From Megaustenia siamemsis (Eukaryota; Mollusca; Gastropoda; Stylommatophora; Ariophantidae), in contig JAVIAB010000092.1 in assembly GCA_032433765.1 (NCBI GenBank), positions 63,302,493 to 63,366,492 on the forward strand: 64,000 bases of DNA, in the 5' to 3' direction. Below are positions 21,471-33,149 of this stretch, piece by piece; position 1 is the first letter of the stretch, and every line of letters begins with the position of its first letter. The position numbers and the translations under genes were made by a program. The notes under the pieces were generated by a model. That model saw only the letters and a program-made list of their open reading frames with translations. It did not search any database and was not told where the DNA came from.

Positions 21471-22802
21471 TTAATTGTTAAATACATAAACATAAAATAC
21501 AAACTATTATGGAAAAAAATTGTCACATTTCAGAGTCTGAAGTAACTTTTAAAATACTCTTGACCTGGTGTAATGTTATAAACAAAAATAAACTTTGTTG
21601 GAATTTGCTTGTAAATTATTGTTATTTTAACTCGTACATGTCGCATTTACAAGTCTCTTGTTGAAGCGCAAAATATACGAGAAACATACTTTTTTTTTTA
21701 ATGCTACCTAGGTGACAGCACAAAGTGAAAAATCGATCATAAATGTGCACGTCTCGTGTGCAACCTGCGTGACGAGCTCAGACTGGTTACCGTTATAGCA
21801 AGGTAAGCTAGGCAACCTACAACGTGATCAAACTTAACATACGGGACTCAGGACAACAACACAGCTGTTGGTTCATAAGCACAATTTTGACAAGGAAGCG
21901 AAACTTCAGCTTAAACGTAAGTCAGTACATAATCATTAGAATTCATTGAAATGTGCTCACTTTGCACTTATTTTATTTCAATTACATTATGATTATATTA
22001 ATTTATTTCTTACAGATTGTAATTACATGAAATACATATTTTTAAAAAAATCATTTTTTAAACAAAATAATTGCTTCTAGTTTTTTTTAAATTATTATTA
22101 CGTACTGTGCCAAACTAAGTGTTCATGCAAATTATTTTTTTGTTCAAATGCGCTTTACACAACAACATGAATTAGATCTATAATTAGATCTTATGTTTTA
22201 TTGGACCAGTGATGATAATGTCGGCAACCACTTTTAGTCCATATTTCTGGGAGTCTTCACAGTCAAGGCTTTATCTATTTTTGTTGTTGTTGTGTTACTT
22301 TTTCCTTCCATATTTTTTGGGGCGTAGAGGATGTGCGTTAATTTTTCCTCATATTTTTGCTGTTGATCGCGTTATAAGATCTGGACGTCTAGTTTTGCGC
22401 TTCCGAACGACAGAGAACCGGCCGTCGTGTTGAGAAACAACATAAACATTGCTTACTACTAGAGTAGAATAAATAGAAAAATGTAACAGACGCTAGAAGT
22501 TACTAGGTGGTAGAGTTCCAGAAGCATCAGCTAGAATCGTTAATTTTAGTGACAAAGCGAAATAATAGCAGATAAAAGCGAGAGAGTGTTGGTAACAATA
22601 GCATTTTAAATGTGACATAATCCACACACGTGTCTTTCTGTGTGGTTCGTTACTGCACATGAACAGATTAGGAAAACGTTACCTGGAGATGACTGAAAAT
22701 GCTAAGCTGAATGCTAATTACATTGGAAATAATACGTGCAAAAAGAACAACAAATTTTGTGAACTATTACAACATAATAAAACAAAATAATTTGAAACAA
22801 TT
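21471..22802. other. unassigned sequence
   Basis: AT-rich. A 74-codon frame at 22209-22433 has no recognisable motif. Nothing else is supported. Confidence 0.4.
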
Positions 22803-22828
22803 AGAGAGAGAGAGAGAGAGAGAGAGAA
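22803..22828. repeat. (AG)n microsatellite
   Basis: Pure AG tract. Confidence 0.95.
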
Positions 22829-23183
22829 ACAGGAATCCAAATACATGTATTTGTTTTTTTTTTATATTCGTTAACATCACTTCCTCTTCTACCCATTGAT
22901 TTGGAAGGAGACACAAGAGTACTATTTCTCACCCTTTTGGCGAATTGCTTTAATTGCGTTGAAGATTTCTGTTCTTAGATGACAGTTTTAATGACATCAA
23001 GTAAAATGTATAAAGTCAAAGTTTACTCTGGGTACCACAATATGTTCTTCTAAAATAGATGCAGCCAAATATAAGAACAGGGGAGCTACATCCAATATCC
23101 TCATCAGTACTTTGTTTCATGCAGAGCCACCTGGTGCAACCCGCCTGAATTTTATGAGGTTTTCAATATTTTTATATTGAGAG

Positions 23184-23188
<5 letters not shown>
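22829..23188. other. unassigned sequence
   Basis: Nothing recognised. Confidence 0.4.

Positions 23189-23226
<38 letters not shown>
23189..23226. repeat. (TC)n microsatellite
   Basis: Pure CT tract ending in CCCCCTCTCCCC. Confidence 0.96.
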
Positions 23227-23227
<1 letters not shown>

Positions 23228-23240
23228 CCTCTCCCCAATA

Positions 23241-23926
23241 TTAATCACCATCATGTGCCATACCGGTTGGTGTAGGCGATCATGTCCTTCCATAATCTTC
23301 TATCCACAGTGCATCATATCAATTCTGTTGTTGACTGTTTTCCATGCCATGACACAAAGCTATCTAGTATCTTCTCTCTCTGTCGTCCACAATCTCTCTT
23401 TTCCTGTATTTTGCCAGTTGTAACCAAATATTCCAACTTTTCTCTTCTAATAATGTGCATGAAAAACAAAATGATTGTTTCTTTCTGATGTTTTTTTAAA
23501 TGATATTTTTGCAAGGCTCCCTTTTTGTATTGGCCTCTTTGAGAATATCCTCATTGATCTTTTTGAGCTGTTTAGGGAGCTTTCAATATTCTTCTGAAAC
23601 CTCATCTCTGTGGCTTCTAATCGTCTTTTCATTTGTTTGTCTACTGTCCATGTTTCGCTGCCTTAAGTCAGAATTAGCTCTATATAGACTTATGAACTCT
23701 TTTTCTCACTTCTGTTGATATATTTTTGTTGCATAATACTTTTTTAATTTTCTGAAATGCTATTTTGGCCTGAGCTATTTTGCTTTTTATTTATGTTGTG
23801 CATCTTCCATTTGATGTTATTATTGTGTTCAAGTATTTCACGCGGTGCACTTGTTTAAGATTTATCCTGTTTATTCTTATGTTGCATGATGGTGATGATT
23901 GTTTCTTCGATATGACCATTAATTCT
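23241..23926 (-). mobile_element. LINE F2 3' part, decayed
   Basis: Minus-strand pieces match the F2 tail at 17366-19003: IIRREKLEYLVTTGKI, CGRQREKILDSFVSWHGKQS, MKRRLEATEMRF and RSMRIFSKRPIQKGS. At least three frameshifts and a small insertion near 23490-23520 disrupt it. It ends abruptly at about 23926, where an F7 LINE fragment begins. Confidence 0.82.
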
Positions 23927-24440
23927 CTTTGATGTCTTGAAACCACCTTATTCTTGGTCTGTCCCTGTCTCGCCTTCCTGGAACCATGCCTTCCATTACT
24001 GTTCTATCTAGCCTCAGCTGTGTCTTTTGAAGTGACCATAGTATTTGTATTTCTTTTGTATGATGTTAATAAGCAAGTTTTATTAATGTTTGTCTATTAA
24101 TATGTCTTGCTCTTTCATTATCCAATGTGAGTCTTAATGTTTTGTCTGTAGCATTTTGTTTCGAATGAATCGATTTTTCTTCATTGCTGTTTGCAAGATC
24201 GTCCATGATTCACAACCATATGTTGCTCAATGGAAGCTTCATGCCCTCTGTAATTTTAATGTACTCCCCAGCTGGTATTGTAACATATGTTCTTCATGAC
24301 ATTTAATATTCTGTGAGGCTATTGCTAATTTTCTATTGATATCTTTCTGGCAGTCTCAATTGTTAGCTACCATAGTTCCCAGCCAGATATTCAGTTTGTT
24401 ACAATTTCAAGTTCTTCACTGATGATGCAACTTTTGGTTC
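23927..24440 (-). mobile_element. LINE F7 C-terminal fragment
   Basis: Minus-strand pieces: YGCESWTILQTAMKKNRFI, then IIQKKYKYYGHFKRHS, then a WFQEGETGTDQE-like stretch. This is the same layout as the F7 fragment at 60690-61215 (SCESWTFSQKARKKMDSFE ... RRKLKYYGHIKRHSG). It is full of stops. Confidence 0.65.
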
Positions 24441-24712
24441 GGCTTTTTCCTTTGTCTGTAGACATCAAGTTGGTCTTCTACATATTTAGTGTAAGTTTTG
24501 CTCGTCACTGTGTTTTCTAACACACTCTATTAATGATAAACGAACAGAAGTAAATATTAAGGACAATGGAGAAGGACCAGAAATACTCAAAGAAGAAATG
24601 GAAACGCCTTGCGCAATATGAAAGCTCCTGGACCAGATAATATAGCTAAGGAAAAATGAGGTTGACAGCAAAGATCTAAGAATAATAAAGAACATGTACT
24701 GGCATCAAACAG

Positions 24713-24968
24713 GGAACCGCGATAGCTCAGTGGTTAGTGAACTGGACTATAAAGGACAAGAAGTAGGGTTCAATTTCAACCGACGGCATCCGGTTCACCC
24801 AGCCTTTAAAGGGTACCGGATTTTTTTCTGGGAAAGTAAAGCGGTATGGGCGTAATACCGACCACATTACCCCAAAAATCATGTGCAGAAGGTCTGAAAA
24901 TTTATGGTCCCTAACACCATATTCCCTATACGCCACTTGGCGTAACGGGGGTACTTTACTTTTTTACT
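24713..24968 (+). mobile_element. SINE S1 inserted in LINE F2, 16-bp target duplication
   Basis: Complete S1: GAACCGCGATAGCTCAGTGG head, B-box region GGTTCAATTTC (mutated from GGTTCGATCCC), S1 body and GTACTTTACTTTTT tail. The exact 16-bp duplication TACTGGCATCAAACAG at 24697-24712 and 24969-24984 is LINE coding sequence (YWHQT). The insertion therefore postdates the LINE. Confidence 0.96.
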
Positions 24969-25172
24969 TACTGGCATCAAACAGCGGCTAGAAAAACTGG
25001 AAATCAATACGGGAATGTTTCAATAAATAAAACATGGTGTAAGGGAAGGTTGCGTGCTGTCATCAGATTTATTTAATATGTATAGTGATATTATTTTAAG
25101 ATCCATAAGAAGCATGCCTGGAATAACAGTCGGAGGTTATGATATAAATAATCTAAGGTGTGCTGAAGATAG

Positions 25173-25582
25173 ACCACATTACCCCAAAAAATCATACGCC
25201 TAAGGTCTGTAAAATTTATGGTCACTAACACCATGGTTAAATGGTAGCAACAAAACCCTGCCAAGAATATATAGAACAACAACAACTTAAATTGTTTGGC
25301 CACCTGGTCAGAATGAATCCTCAACAATCACCATCAAGGGCGTTCTTCTCGAGAATGCATGGAAAAAGACCAAGAGGAAGACCAGAAGAAGATGGATAGA
25401 TGCAGTGACAGAGACATGTAACAACAAAGGAAAATACTAATTCAGACAATTCGAACAGCTCAAGAACGACAAATGATATAAACCACGACACCTTTTAGGT
25501 ATCCGTGAAAAGAGAAAAGTAGAAGAACACCATATTCTCTATACGACACTTGGCGTGACGGGGGTACTTTACTTTTTTACTA
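25173..25582 (+). mobile_element. SINE S1, 5'-truncated, split by a LINE
   Basis: The S1 body resumes as ACCACATTACCCC (25173) to CACTAACACCAT (25234). A LINE F8 fragment intervenes, then S1 continues as AACACCATATTCTCTATACG to GGGGTACTTTACTTTTTTAC (25582). The tRNA head is absent. Target duplication TGCTGAAGATAG (25161-25172) and TGCTGATGATAG (25583-25594), one mismatch, lies on the LINE motif C codons. Confidence 0.88.
25235..25525 (+). mobile_element. LINE F8 3' fragment inserted in SINE S1
   Basis: Reads QQLKLFGHLVRMNPQQS, then FFSRMHGKRPRGRP and, after a frameshift, WIDAVTETCNNKGK. It ends with the F8 3' untranslated part. Flanked by the 8-bp duplication AACACCAT at 25227-25234 and 25526-25533 within the SINE. 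This is the single-copy counterpart of the 135-bp array at 5351-5890. Confidence 0.88.
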
Positions 25583-26348
25583 TGCTGATGATAGTCTTAA
25601 TTGCTAAGAGTGAAAATGAGCTACAAGAAACGTTAGGCATTATAGTGAAGGAAATTAAAAAAAAATAAAGGGCTCAGCCTTAATAGCAAAAGGACAGAAG
25701 TAATGGTAGCAACAAAGAAAAGGGCTTCACACCAAAGCGCAATAAAGACAAGTGGAACAATATTAACACAGGAAAATGAATTTAATATCTGGAAACAATG
25801 TTAACCTCAGATGGTAGATGGACAATAGAGGTGAAATGCAGAATGGTTCAGGTAGAAACAGATTTACATAAAAAAAAGAGAAAGATACTGTGCAATCCAT
25901 TTTTGACAATAGAAACAAGAAAAAAGAATTCTCAAATGTTATGTAGAGCTAGTATTAACATCTGGATGTAAATCACGGACAATGGGACAACATAACAGAA
26001 AATCCCTGGAGGCTGTAGAAATGTGGTTTCACAGAAGAATCTTGAGAATACCATGAACAGATACGAAGAGAAATGAAAATGTTCTTAAAGAGGCCAAAGC
26101 AAAAAAGAGCTAATATCCAATATTAGTAAGAAACAATCATTTTGTGGCCACGTAATGAGAAGGGAACAGCTGGAATATATTGTAACAACAGGAACAATTG
26201 AGGGACGAAGAGATAGAGGGATGCAGCTTAATAGAAAGGCTTGGCAGAGGGTCAACAACAGAAATGGTAAATAACTGTCGAGATCGAAAGTTGTGGAGAG
26301 ACATGTTCACCTACGCCAGCAGGCCCGGTACTTGATGATGATGATGAC

Positions 26349-26452
26349 CCATCTAAGGCTGGGTGAACCTGGAAGACGGCAATCAGGATCGAACCCGGCC
26401 TTTTGCCCTTTGTAGCCCAGTTCATTAACCACTGAGCTATCACAGCTTCCTT
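26349..26452 (-). mobile_element. SINE S1 head fragment, reverse
   Basis: The A box reads (reverse) GAGCTATCACAGC and the B box GATCGAACCCGGCC; the body stops after CCATCTAAGGCTGGGTGAAC. It abuts the (GAT)n tail of the F2 LINE. No target duplication was found. Confidence 0.8.
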
Positions 26453-26454
26453 AT

Positions 26455-26990
26455 CACCTTATTTGCATGTAAATGAAACAGCACTTTTTGAAGCGCATAA
26501 TCTATGGAGTATGCCTCATTTTCAATTGTTGACCATTTGATCTGTGTTCTAATGAATTAATGGGAGAGAAAGTAAACTGGACTTTCTCGTGTGGTGACTT
26601 TTCCAGATGCTTTATCAGTCTCTCTCTTCGTGTACCAAACATTCGTCTATTGCTACATCTGATGCTTCTGTATCCAAGATCTTTTCATCTTTGTTAGGAT
26701 GGACTAACATAGGTATTGTGATCATACTTTCTTCCATGAACTCAAAAGCCTTCTGACATTCTGGTGTCTTCTAAATTTATTTAATTTTCTTGCTTTCAAT
26801 GGGTCGGCAATAGATGCGAAGCCAGGTATAAACTTTCTATAGTAGCCTCACCATACCCAAAAAGCTTCAATTTTTTATTTTTATTTTAGTGGAAGGTGTC
26901 ATTTCTCTGATGGCTTGTACTCTGTTTGTCATTGCCTGTTATAATGCCTTTATTATTTACTATGAAAACCAAATATTTTCCTTCACTGAT
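26455..26990 (-). mobile_element. Ty3/Gypsy LTR retrotransposon pol remnant (RT end and RNase H)
   Basis: Minus-strand pieces in pol order. ISEGKYLVF near 26990 is followed by VQAIREMTPST and IEAFLGMVR near 26900, the RT thumb and connection. CQKAFEFMEESM comes next, then ILDTEASDVAI near 26680, where the first RNase H aspartate lies in the usual LDTDASD motif. WSTIENEAYSIDYAL near 26500-26530 corresponds to the RNase H glutamate segment. Stops and frameshifts are present, and gag, protease, integrase and LTRs are absent. The 21-bp array begins exactly at the upstream break of this fragment. Confidence 0.78.
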
Positions 26991-29900
26991 AGGTATATTT
27001 CCTTCGATGATAGGTAACTTTCAATGTTAGGTAACTTTCCTTTAATGTTGGGTAACTTTCCTTCGATGTTAGGTAACTTTCCTTCGAGGTTAGGTAACTT
27101 TCCTTCGATGTTGGGTAACTTTCCTTCAATGTTGGGTAACTTTCCTTCGAGGTTAGTTAACTTTCCTTTAATGTTGGGTAACTTTCATTTAATGTTGGGT
27201 AACTTTCCTTTAATGTTGGGTAACTTTCCTTCGATGTTGGGTAACTTTCCTTCGAGGTTAGGTAACTTTCCTTCGATGTTGGGTAACTTTCCTTCGAGGT
27301 TAGGTAACTTGCCTTTAATGTTGGGTAACTTTCCTTCAATGTTAGGTAACTTTCCTTCGAGGTTAGGTAACTTTCCCTCGAAGTTAGGTAACTTTCCTTT
27401 AATGTTGCGTAACTTTCCTTCGAGGTTAGGTAACTTTCCTTCGATGTTGGATAACATTCCTTCAATGTTAGTAATTTTCCTTCGATGTTAGGTAACTTTC
27501 CTTCAATGTTAGGTAACTTTCCTTCAATGTTAGGTAACTTTCCTTCAATGTTAGGTAACTTTCCTTCGAGGTTAGGTAACTTTCCTTCAATGTTAGGTAA
27601 CTTTCTTCAGTATTAAGTAACTTTCCTTCAATGATAGGTAACTTTCCTTCAATGTTAGGTAACTTTCCTTCAATGTTGGGTAACTTTCCTTCGATGTTAG
27701 GTAACTTTCCTTCAATGTTGGGTAACTTTCCTTCAATGTTGGGTAACTTTCCTTCACTGTTGGGTAACTTGTCTTCGATGATAGGTAACTTTCCTTCAAT
27801 GTTAGGTAACTTTCCTTCAATGTTAGGTAACTTTCCTTCAATTTTGGGAAACATTCCTTCAATGTTAGTAACTTTCCTTCGATGTTAGGTAACATTCCTT
27901 CAATGTTAGGTAACTTTCCTTCAATGTTAGGTAACTTTCCTTCAATGTTGGGTAACATTCCTTCAATGTTAGTAACTTTCCTTCGATGTTAGGTAACTTT
28001 CCTTCAATGTTGGGTAACTTTCCTTCAATGTTAGGTAACTTTCCTTACAATGTTAGGTAACTTTCCTTCAATGTTAGGTAACTTTCCTTCAATGTTATGT
28101 AAATTTCCTTCAATGTTGGGTAACATTCCTTCAATGTTAGTAATTTTCCTTCGATGTTAGGTAACTTTCCTTCAATGTTAGGTAATTTTCCTTCAATGTT
28201 AGGTAACTTTCCTTCAATGTTGGGTAACTTTCCTTCGATGTTAGGTAACTTTCCTTCAATGTTGGGTAACTTTCCTTCAATGTTGGGTAACTTTCCTTCA
28301 CTGTTGGGTAACATTCCTTCAATGTTAGTAACTTTCCTTCGATGTTAGGTAACATTCCTTCAATGTTAGGTAACTTTCCTTCAATGTTAGGTAACTTTCC
28401 TTCAATGTTGGGTAACATTCATTCAATGTTAGTAACTTTCCTTCGATGTTAGGTAACTTTCCTTCAATGTGGGTAACTTTCCTTCAATGTTAGATAACTT
28501 TCCTTCAATGTTAGGTAACTTTCCTTCAATGTTAGATAACTTTCCTTCAATGTTAGGTAACTTTCCTTCAATGTTAGGTAACTTTCTTTCAATGTTAGGT
28601 AACTTTCCTTCAATGTTAGGTAACTTTCCTTCGATGTTAGGTAACTTTCCTTCAATGTTAGGTAACTTTCCTTCAATGTTGGGTAACTTTCCTTCAATGT
28701 TAGGTAACTTTCCTTCAATGTTAGGTAACTTTCTTTCGATGTTGGGTAACTTTCCTTCGATGTTAGGTAACTTTCCTTCAATGTTGGGTAACTTTCCTTC
28801 ACTGTTGGGTAACTTTTCTTCGATGATAGGTAACTTTCCTTCAATGTTAGGTAACATTCCTTCAATGTTAGGTAACTTTCTTCAATGTTGGGAAACATTC
28901 ATTCAATGTTAGCAACTTTCCTTCGATGATAGGTAACTTTCCTTCAATGTTAGGTAACTTTCCTTCAATGTTAGATAACTTTCCTTCAAAGTTGGGTAAC
29001 ATTCCTTCAATGTTAGTAACTTTCTTTCGATGTTAGGTAACTTTCCTTCAATGTTGGGTAACTTTCCTTCAATGTTAGGTAACTTTCCTTCAATGTTAGG
29101 TAACTTTCCTTCAATGTTGGGTAACTTTCCTTCAATGTTAGGTAACTTTCCTTCAATGTTAGGTAACTTTCCTTCAATGTTGGGTAACTTTCCTTCAATG
29201 TTAGGTAACTTTTCTTCAATGTTAGGTAACTTTCCTTCAATGTTAGGTAACTTTCCTTCAATGTTAGGTAACTTTCCTTCAATGTTGGGTGACTTTCCTT
29301 CAATGTTGGGTAACTTTCCTTCAATGTTTTGTAACTTTCCTTCGACGTTAATTAACTTTCATTCAATGTTGGGTAACTTTCCTTCACTGTTGGGTAACTT
29401 GTCTTCGATGATAGGTAACTTTCCTTCGATGTTGGGTAACTTGTCTTCGATGATAGGTAACTTTCCTTCAATGTTGGGTTGCTTTCCTTCAATGTTGGGT
29501 AACTTACCTTCAGTGTTAGGTAACTCTCCTTCAATGTTAGGTAACTTTACTTTAATGTTAGGTAACTTTCCTTCATTATTATGTAACTTTCCTTCAGTGT
29601 TAGGTAACTTTCCTTCAGTGTTATACATCTTTCCTTCAGTATTAGGTAACTTTCCTTCAGTATTAGGTAACTTTCCTTTAGTATTAGGTAATTTTCCTTC
29701 AGTATTAGGTAACTTTCCTTCAGTGTTAGGTAACTTTCCTTCAGTATTAGATAACTTTCCTTCAATGTTAGGTAACTTTCCTTCAATGTTAGGTAACTTT
29801 CCTTCAATGTTAGGTAACTTTCCTTCAATGTTAGGTAACTTTCCTTCAATGTTAGGTAACTTTCCTTCAATGTTAGGTAACTTTCCTTCGATGTCAGGTA

Positions 29901-31690
29901 TCTTTCCTTCGATGTTAGATAACTTTCCTTCAATGTTGGTAAGTTTCCTTGGACGTTAGGTAACTTTCCCTCAATTTTAGATAACTTTCCTTCGATGTTA
30001 GGTAACTTTCCTTCAATGTTAGGTAACTTTCCTTCAATGTTGGGTGACTTTCCTTCAATGTTGGGTAACTTTCCTTCAATGTTTTGTAACTTTCCTTCGA
30101 CGTTAATTAACTTTCATTCAATGTTGGGTAACTTTCCTTCACTGTTGGGTAACTTGTCTTCGATGATAGGTAACTTTCCTTCGATGTTGGGTAACTTGTC
30201 TTCGATGATAGGTAACTTTCCTTCAATGTTGGGTTGCTTTCCTTCAATGTTGGGTAACTTACCTTCAGTGTTAGGTAATTCTCCTTCAATGTTAGGTAAC
30301 TTTACTTTAATGTTAGGTAACTTTCCTTCATTATTATGTAACTTTCCTTCAGTGTTAGGTAACTTTCCTTCAGTGTTATACATCTTTCCTTCAGTATTAG
30401 GTAACTTTCCTTCAGTATTAGGTAACTTTCCTTTAGTATTAGGTAACTTTCCTTCAGTATTAGGTAACTTTCCTTCAGTGTTAGGTAACTTTCCTTCAGT
30501 ATTAGATAACTTTCCTTCAATGTTAGGTAACTTTCCTTCAATGTTAGGTAACTTTCCTTCAATGTTAGGTAACTTTCCTTCAATGTTAGGTAACTTTCCT
30601 TCAATGTTAGGTAACTTTCCTTCAATGTTAGGTAACTTTCCTTCGATGTCAGGTATCTTTCCTTCGATGTTAGATAACTTTCCTTCAATGTTGGTAAGTT
30701 TCCTTGGACGTTAGGTAACTTTCCCTCAATTTTAGATAACTTTCCTTCGATGTTGGGTAACTTTCCTTCAATGTTAATAACTTTCCTTCGATGTTAGGTA
30801 ACTTTCCTTCAATGTTGGGTAACTTTCCTTCAATGTTAGGTAACTTTCCTTCAATGTTGGGTAACTTTCCTTCAATGTTAGGTAACTTTCCTTCAATGTT
30901 AGGTAACTTTCCTTCAATGTTAGGTAACTTTCCTTCAATGTTAGGTAACTTTCCTTCAATGTTGGGTAACATTCATTCAATGTTAGTAACTTTCCTTCGA
31001 TGTTAGGTAACTTTCCTTCAATGTTGGGTAACTTTCCTTCAATGTTAGGTAACTTTCCTTCAATGTTAGTAACTTTCCTTCGATGTTAGGTAACTTTCCT
31101 TCATTGTTTTTAACTTTCCCTCAATGTTAGGTAATTTTCCTTCAATGTTGGGTAACATTCCTTCAATGTTAGTAACTTTCCTTCGATGTTAGGTAACTTT
31201 CCTTCAATGTTAGGTAACATTCCTTCAATGTTAGGTAACTTACCTTCAATGTTAGGTAACTTTCCTTCATTATTATGTAACTTTCCTTCAGTGTTAGGTA
31301 ACTTTCCTTCAGTGTTATGTATCTTTCCTTCAGTATTAGGTAACTTTCCTTCAGTATTAGGTAACTTTCCTTTAGTATTAGGTAACTTTCCTTCAGTATT
31401 AGGTAACTTTCCTTCAGTGTTAGGTAACTTTCCTTCAGTATTAGGTAACTTTCTTTCAATGTTAGGTAACTTCCTTCAATGTTAGGTAACTTTCCTTCAG
31501 TATTAGGTAACTTTCCTTCAATGTTAGGTAACTTTCCTTCAATGTTAGGTAACTTTCCTTCAATGTTAGGTAACTTTCCTTCAGTGTTAGGTAACTTTCC
31601 TTCAATGTTAGGTAACTTTCCTTCAATGTTAGGTAACTTTCCTTCAATGTTGGGTAACTTTCCTTCAATGTTAGGTAACTTTTCATTGAT
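26991..31690. repeat. 4.7-kb array of a 21-bp unit
   Basis: About 220 copies of GTTAGGTAACTTTCCTTCAAT with variants at a few positions: GTTGGG, TTCGATG, TTCAGTATT, TTCGAGG and TTGTCTTCGATGATAG. Variants are clustered: the GAGG type on the left (27000-27560), AATG through the middle and AGTATT/AGTGTT in two or three blocks on the right. This indicates local amplification. The period is seven codons, so most frames on both strands stay open (LGNFPSM on plus; EGKLPNI or KESYLTL on minus). I do not regard any of these as genes. Occasional AGTAACTTT (20-bp) units shift the frame. Confidence 0.98.
29239..30748. repeat. 755-bp higher-order duplication inside the 21-bp array
   Basis: The blocks 29239-29993 and 29994-30748 are nearly identical in sequence and in order of variant units. 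For example GGGTGACTTTCC occurs at 29288 and 30043, and TTGGACGTTAGG and GGGTTGCTTTCC recur at the same offset. Only a handful of substitutions separate them (GTAACTCTCC versus GTAATTCTCC). Part of the block (CATTATTATGTAAC onward) recurs a third time near 31268-31470. Confidence 0.95.
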
Positions 31691-31714
31691 AGAGAATGTT
31701 TCATTGATAGAAAT

Positions 31715-31830
31715 CCGTAGAAGTGCGTTAGGAAGAAGTTACCATACCTTCTTTGGTGATGTAATGAGAAGAGGAAAACTTGAAAATATTTAAACATTAA
31801 AAATTAGATGAAGAGAAGACATGGAGACAA
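31715..31830 (+). mobile_element. LINE F2 C-terminal scrap at the array's right edge
   Basis: The plus-strand frame reads SYHTFFGDVMRRGKLENI then a stop and LKIR, matching F2 STFFGHIMRRGKLEYLVTTGKI. It begins within 30 bases of the last 21-bp unit. Confidence 0.7.
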
Positions 31831-32270
31831 CACAGAATGTTTATATATTTTAACAGTTTGGTTTAGACAGTGTTTTTGTCGAAAAGGAAAGGTACGCCAG
31901 TGACAAATATTGGAGAAGCAAGATCGCCTGTCTCTGAACATGTTACCTAATAAGGATGATGGAGTATTAAAACAAACAGTAAGAGCCCGAAGTAAGAGTT
32001 CTGCTGGTTTGCACAATAAAACCAGCAAATAACATCGACATGTGACCTGTAGACCAAAGTAATTTGATTGATTTTAAATTGGCGTTTCTATCTTGTTGAG
32101 CTACAGAACAGCCGTTTACTTCTCGCATATCTCAGGTAATCAGTTTTCTTGTACTCAGTTTCTATTTCAAAGAGTATTTAATTGCAAATTACACGGGCGC
32201 ATACCTTGTTACTAACACTGTGGGCCCAATATTTACTTTCCGTTCACTCTTGACAATGTTTAGCAGAAAT
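31831..32270. other. unassigned sequence
   Basis: Nothing recognised. Confidence 0.4.
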
Positions 32271-32274
32271 CGTC

Positions 32275-32480
32275 ATCATCATCGAGTGCCCTCTCCGCAA
32301 CGAAGATTGGCTACCATGGATCGCCATTCTACTCTGTTTCTTGCTTTGATGGCGCAGGCTGTCATAGATTGACTTGTCCATCTTTTGATGTTACTCGTCC
32401 ATGTTAGTCTTGGTCTGCCTCTGCCTCTTTTACCTTTTATTTTCTCTTCCAATATTACTGTTAGTAGGCTGTTGTTAGCA
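32275..32480 (-). mobile_element. LINE F1 3' end
   Basis: The minus-strand frame reads VILEEKIKGKRGRGRPRLTW then TSNIKRWTSQ and ends MVANLRCGEGTR, followed by a short (GAT)n tail. It lacks everything upstream of the last 65 codons. Confidence 0.9.
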
Positions 32481-33145
32481 GACATAAACATGACAAGATA
32501 GACACATTTAAATTAGGCATGTTATGTTCATTTTGTGCACACGCATTGCGTTGGCAATAGATCATTACGTTCACACATTTAGTTGAAACAAAGTCACTTT
32601 CTCTTGCAGGTCTTGAATATTTGCTTAGCCCACGACTAACCTTCTCTGTTTGTTTATGGCAATGAGTTAGGGTTTATTTCTGATTTCTTCGGTGAACTCT
32701 GACGTTCATTTTAGTGTCTGAACAGGGGGCGGTGGGGGTGGAGAATTAGATTTAACTCCCTTCTGAGTAGAAAAACTATGTGACATCTCCCTTTATCAAA
32801 TAAGGTTGACTTTTAGCGCTGGCAAAATTTGCTCGTGACCGATCTATTTTGGTTGATAACATTTTAATTGTAAGTGAAGTACTTTTATTTGAAGGTATAA
32901 GGGTTTTGCATAGTGCCTGTTGTTATGTAGCTAAATACAAAGTGTGTACTTAAAAAGAAAGTACTATAAAATGTATATGGCCCTTTTCGTCTTGTCAGAC
33001 GGTCTAGTGGAGGCTATTGTTTTTTTTTTTTTGCTTTTGAGGTTTTTTGTTTTTGTCGAACAGCTTCTCTCGTGGCTAATTCTACCAATGTTTGACAGAC
33101 ACACACGGCCACAGAATGAACAAGTCAGGCCCACTGATCCTCAGG
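32481..33145. other. unassigned sequence
   Basis: AT-rich with a GGGGGCGGTGGGGGTGG tract near 32725. No gene is supported. Confidence 0.4.
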
Positions 33146-33149
33146 GTTT

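Larger units (their letters stand above)
24510..26345 (+). mobile_element. LINE F2 subfamily copy, interrupted by two SINE insertions
   Basis: Plus-strand remnant. MKAPGPDNI-like codons near 24615 are followed, after an internal loss, by DLRIIKNMYWHQTAA (24675-24715 and continuing at 24985). Next come the region before motif C (INNLRCAED, 25145-25165) and motif C itself (YADD, 25580-25595). The C-terminal half reads CHVMRREQLEYIVTTGTIEG near 26150, ends near YASRP at 26320, and has a (GATGAT)n tail at 26333-26346. A SINE interrupts it at 24713-24968 and a second at 25173-25582. Decay exceeds that of the copy at 17352, so it is an older copy or a subfamily. Confidence 0.83.

Noticed and set aside
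26991..31690. Many 60-309-codon frames reading LGNFPSM, EGKLPNI or KESYLTL
   Set aside because: The 21-bp period opens nearly every frame on both strands. Frames are ended by 20-bp units, with no common start or stop context and no flanking gene.
26991..31690. Telomeric repeat
   Set aside because: GTTAGG occurs in each unit, but the 21-bp unit is not TTAGGG and the array is interior, flanked by TE fragments on both sides.
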